Source: Billgrantia pellis
GTDB lineage: Bacteria; Pseudomonadota; Gammaproteobacteria; Pseudomonadales; Halomonadaceae
Assembly (NCBI RefSeq): GCF_008297955.1
Contig: NZ_VTPY01000009.1
Span: 1-64,000 of the forward strand
DNA: 64,000 bases
Direction: 5' to 3'
In this document: piece after piece, positions 63,897-64,000 of the stretch
How positions within the stretch are numbered: position 1 is the first letter of the stretch
How the letters are laid out: every line of letters begins with the position of its first letter
Position numbers and translations under genes: made by a program
The notes under the pieces: model-generated
Told to the model about the DNA's origin: nothing
What the model saw: the letters and a program-made list of their open reading frames with translations, nothing else
Databases searched by the model: none

Positions 63897-64000
63897 ATGC
63901 AAGACGAAGTATTGAGCCCAGACGACCGCGACTTCGTGACCGCCCTGGCCAGTGGCCTGGAGGTCATTCTGGCGTTCGACGAGGCGCATCCGCGAATGAC
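63897..64000 (+). CDS. pcaR: IclR-type regulator, PcaR-like, N-terminal part (partial)
   Basis: The first 34 codons are in the window: MQDEVLSPDDRDFVTALASG, then LEVILAFDEAHPRM. The DxDFVTALARGLxVIxAF pattern opens the winged-helix domain of IclR-family PcaR/PobR/CatR-type proteins. AAGGAGG lies 9 nt upstream of the ATG. A GTTCG-N5-CGAAC box is upstream, as before pcaI, pcaB and the second tctC, which supports the PcaR assignment. The rest of the gene is outside the window, so the name is provisional. Confidence 0.75.
   Translation, partial: MQDEVLSPDDRDFVTALASGLEVILAFDEAHPRM

Overview
The window looks like a chromosomal stretch of a GC-rich gammaproteobacterium, most probably Halomonas or a close relative. 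I infer this from the gene content: two tripartite tricarboxylate transporters, TRAP transporters for aromatic acids, a PcaL fusion, and CatR/PcaQ/PcaR-type regulators in one place. No rRNA, tRNA or CRISPR array was seen. The theme is aromatic-acid catabolism through the beta-ketoadipate pathway, with every step from several aromatic substrates to TCA-cycle intermediates encoded here.

Region by region. 1-1.2 kb: the end of a glutathione-dependent formaldehyde dehydrogenase and gfa. 1.2-11.2 kb: one long minus-strand array, catB-catC-catA-benA-benB-benC-benD plus two BenE-type transporters, divergent from a CatR/CatM-like LysR gene. 11.2-12.7 kb: a methyltransferase and an enoyl-CoA hydratase relative that lacks the usual glutamates. 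12.9-18.1 kb: pobA, its AraC-type regulator and a TRAP transporter. 18.4-27.1 kb: a block of peripheral pathways, namely salicylate hydroxylase with a NahR-like regulator, a GST, a NahF/benzaldehyde-dehydrogenase relative, an orphan TRAP binding protein, benzoylformate decarboxylase and a second LysR gene. This block is bracketed by two gene fossils. 27.4-34 kb: a TetR-controlled tripartite RND efflux operon. 34.1-36 kb: a gene graveyard with five truncated genes. 36.1-40.2 kb: a 52-residue protein gene, pcaG, pcaH, pcaQ and an MFS transporter. 40.4-52.3 kb: a sugar-acid cluster with dehydratases from three unrelated superfamilies, a DapA-family aldolase, two oxidoreductases, a TctABC transporter and a GntR regulator. 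52.3-58.1 kb: pcaL, pcaF, pcaJ, pcaI and pcaB. 58.3-63.6 kb: an SDR, a CaiB-type CoA-transferase and a second TctABC set. 63.9 kb: the start of an IclR-type (PcaR-like) regulator.

How it fits together. Benzoate (BenE, BenABCD), salicylate (NahG-like) and benzoylformate (MdlC, then the aldehyde dehydrogenase, then BenABCD) converge on catechol, which CatA, CatB and CatC open to the enol-lactone. 4-Hydroxybenzoate (PobA) gives protocatechuate, opened by PcaGH and processed by PcaB and the PcaC half of PcaL. Both branches meet at the PcaD half of PcaL, then PcaIJ and PcaF give succinyl-CoA and acetyl-CoA. Operator-like sequences fit this layout: ATAC-N7-GTAT at catB/catR, ATAACC-N4-GGTTAT before pcaH, and a GTTCG-N5-CGNAC box, often in tandem at 19-bp spacing, before pcaI, pcaB, the second TctC gene, the first TRAP gene and the IclR gene.

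Most interesting points: the tandem box linking two transporters to the pca genes; the two chimeric fossils that flank the salicylate/benzoylformate block in colinear order; and the sugar-acid cluster whose substrate cannot be assigned from known pathways.
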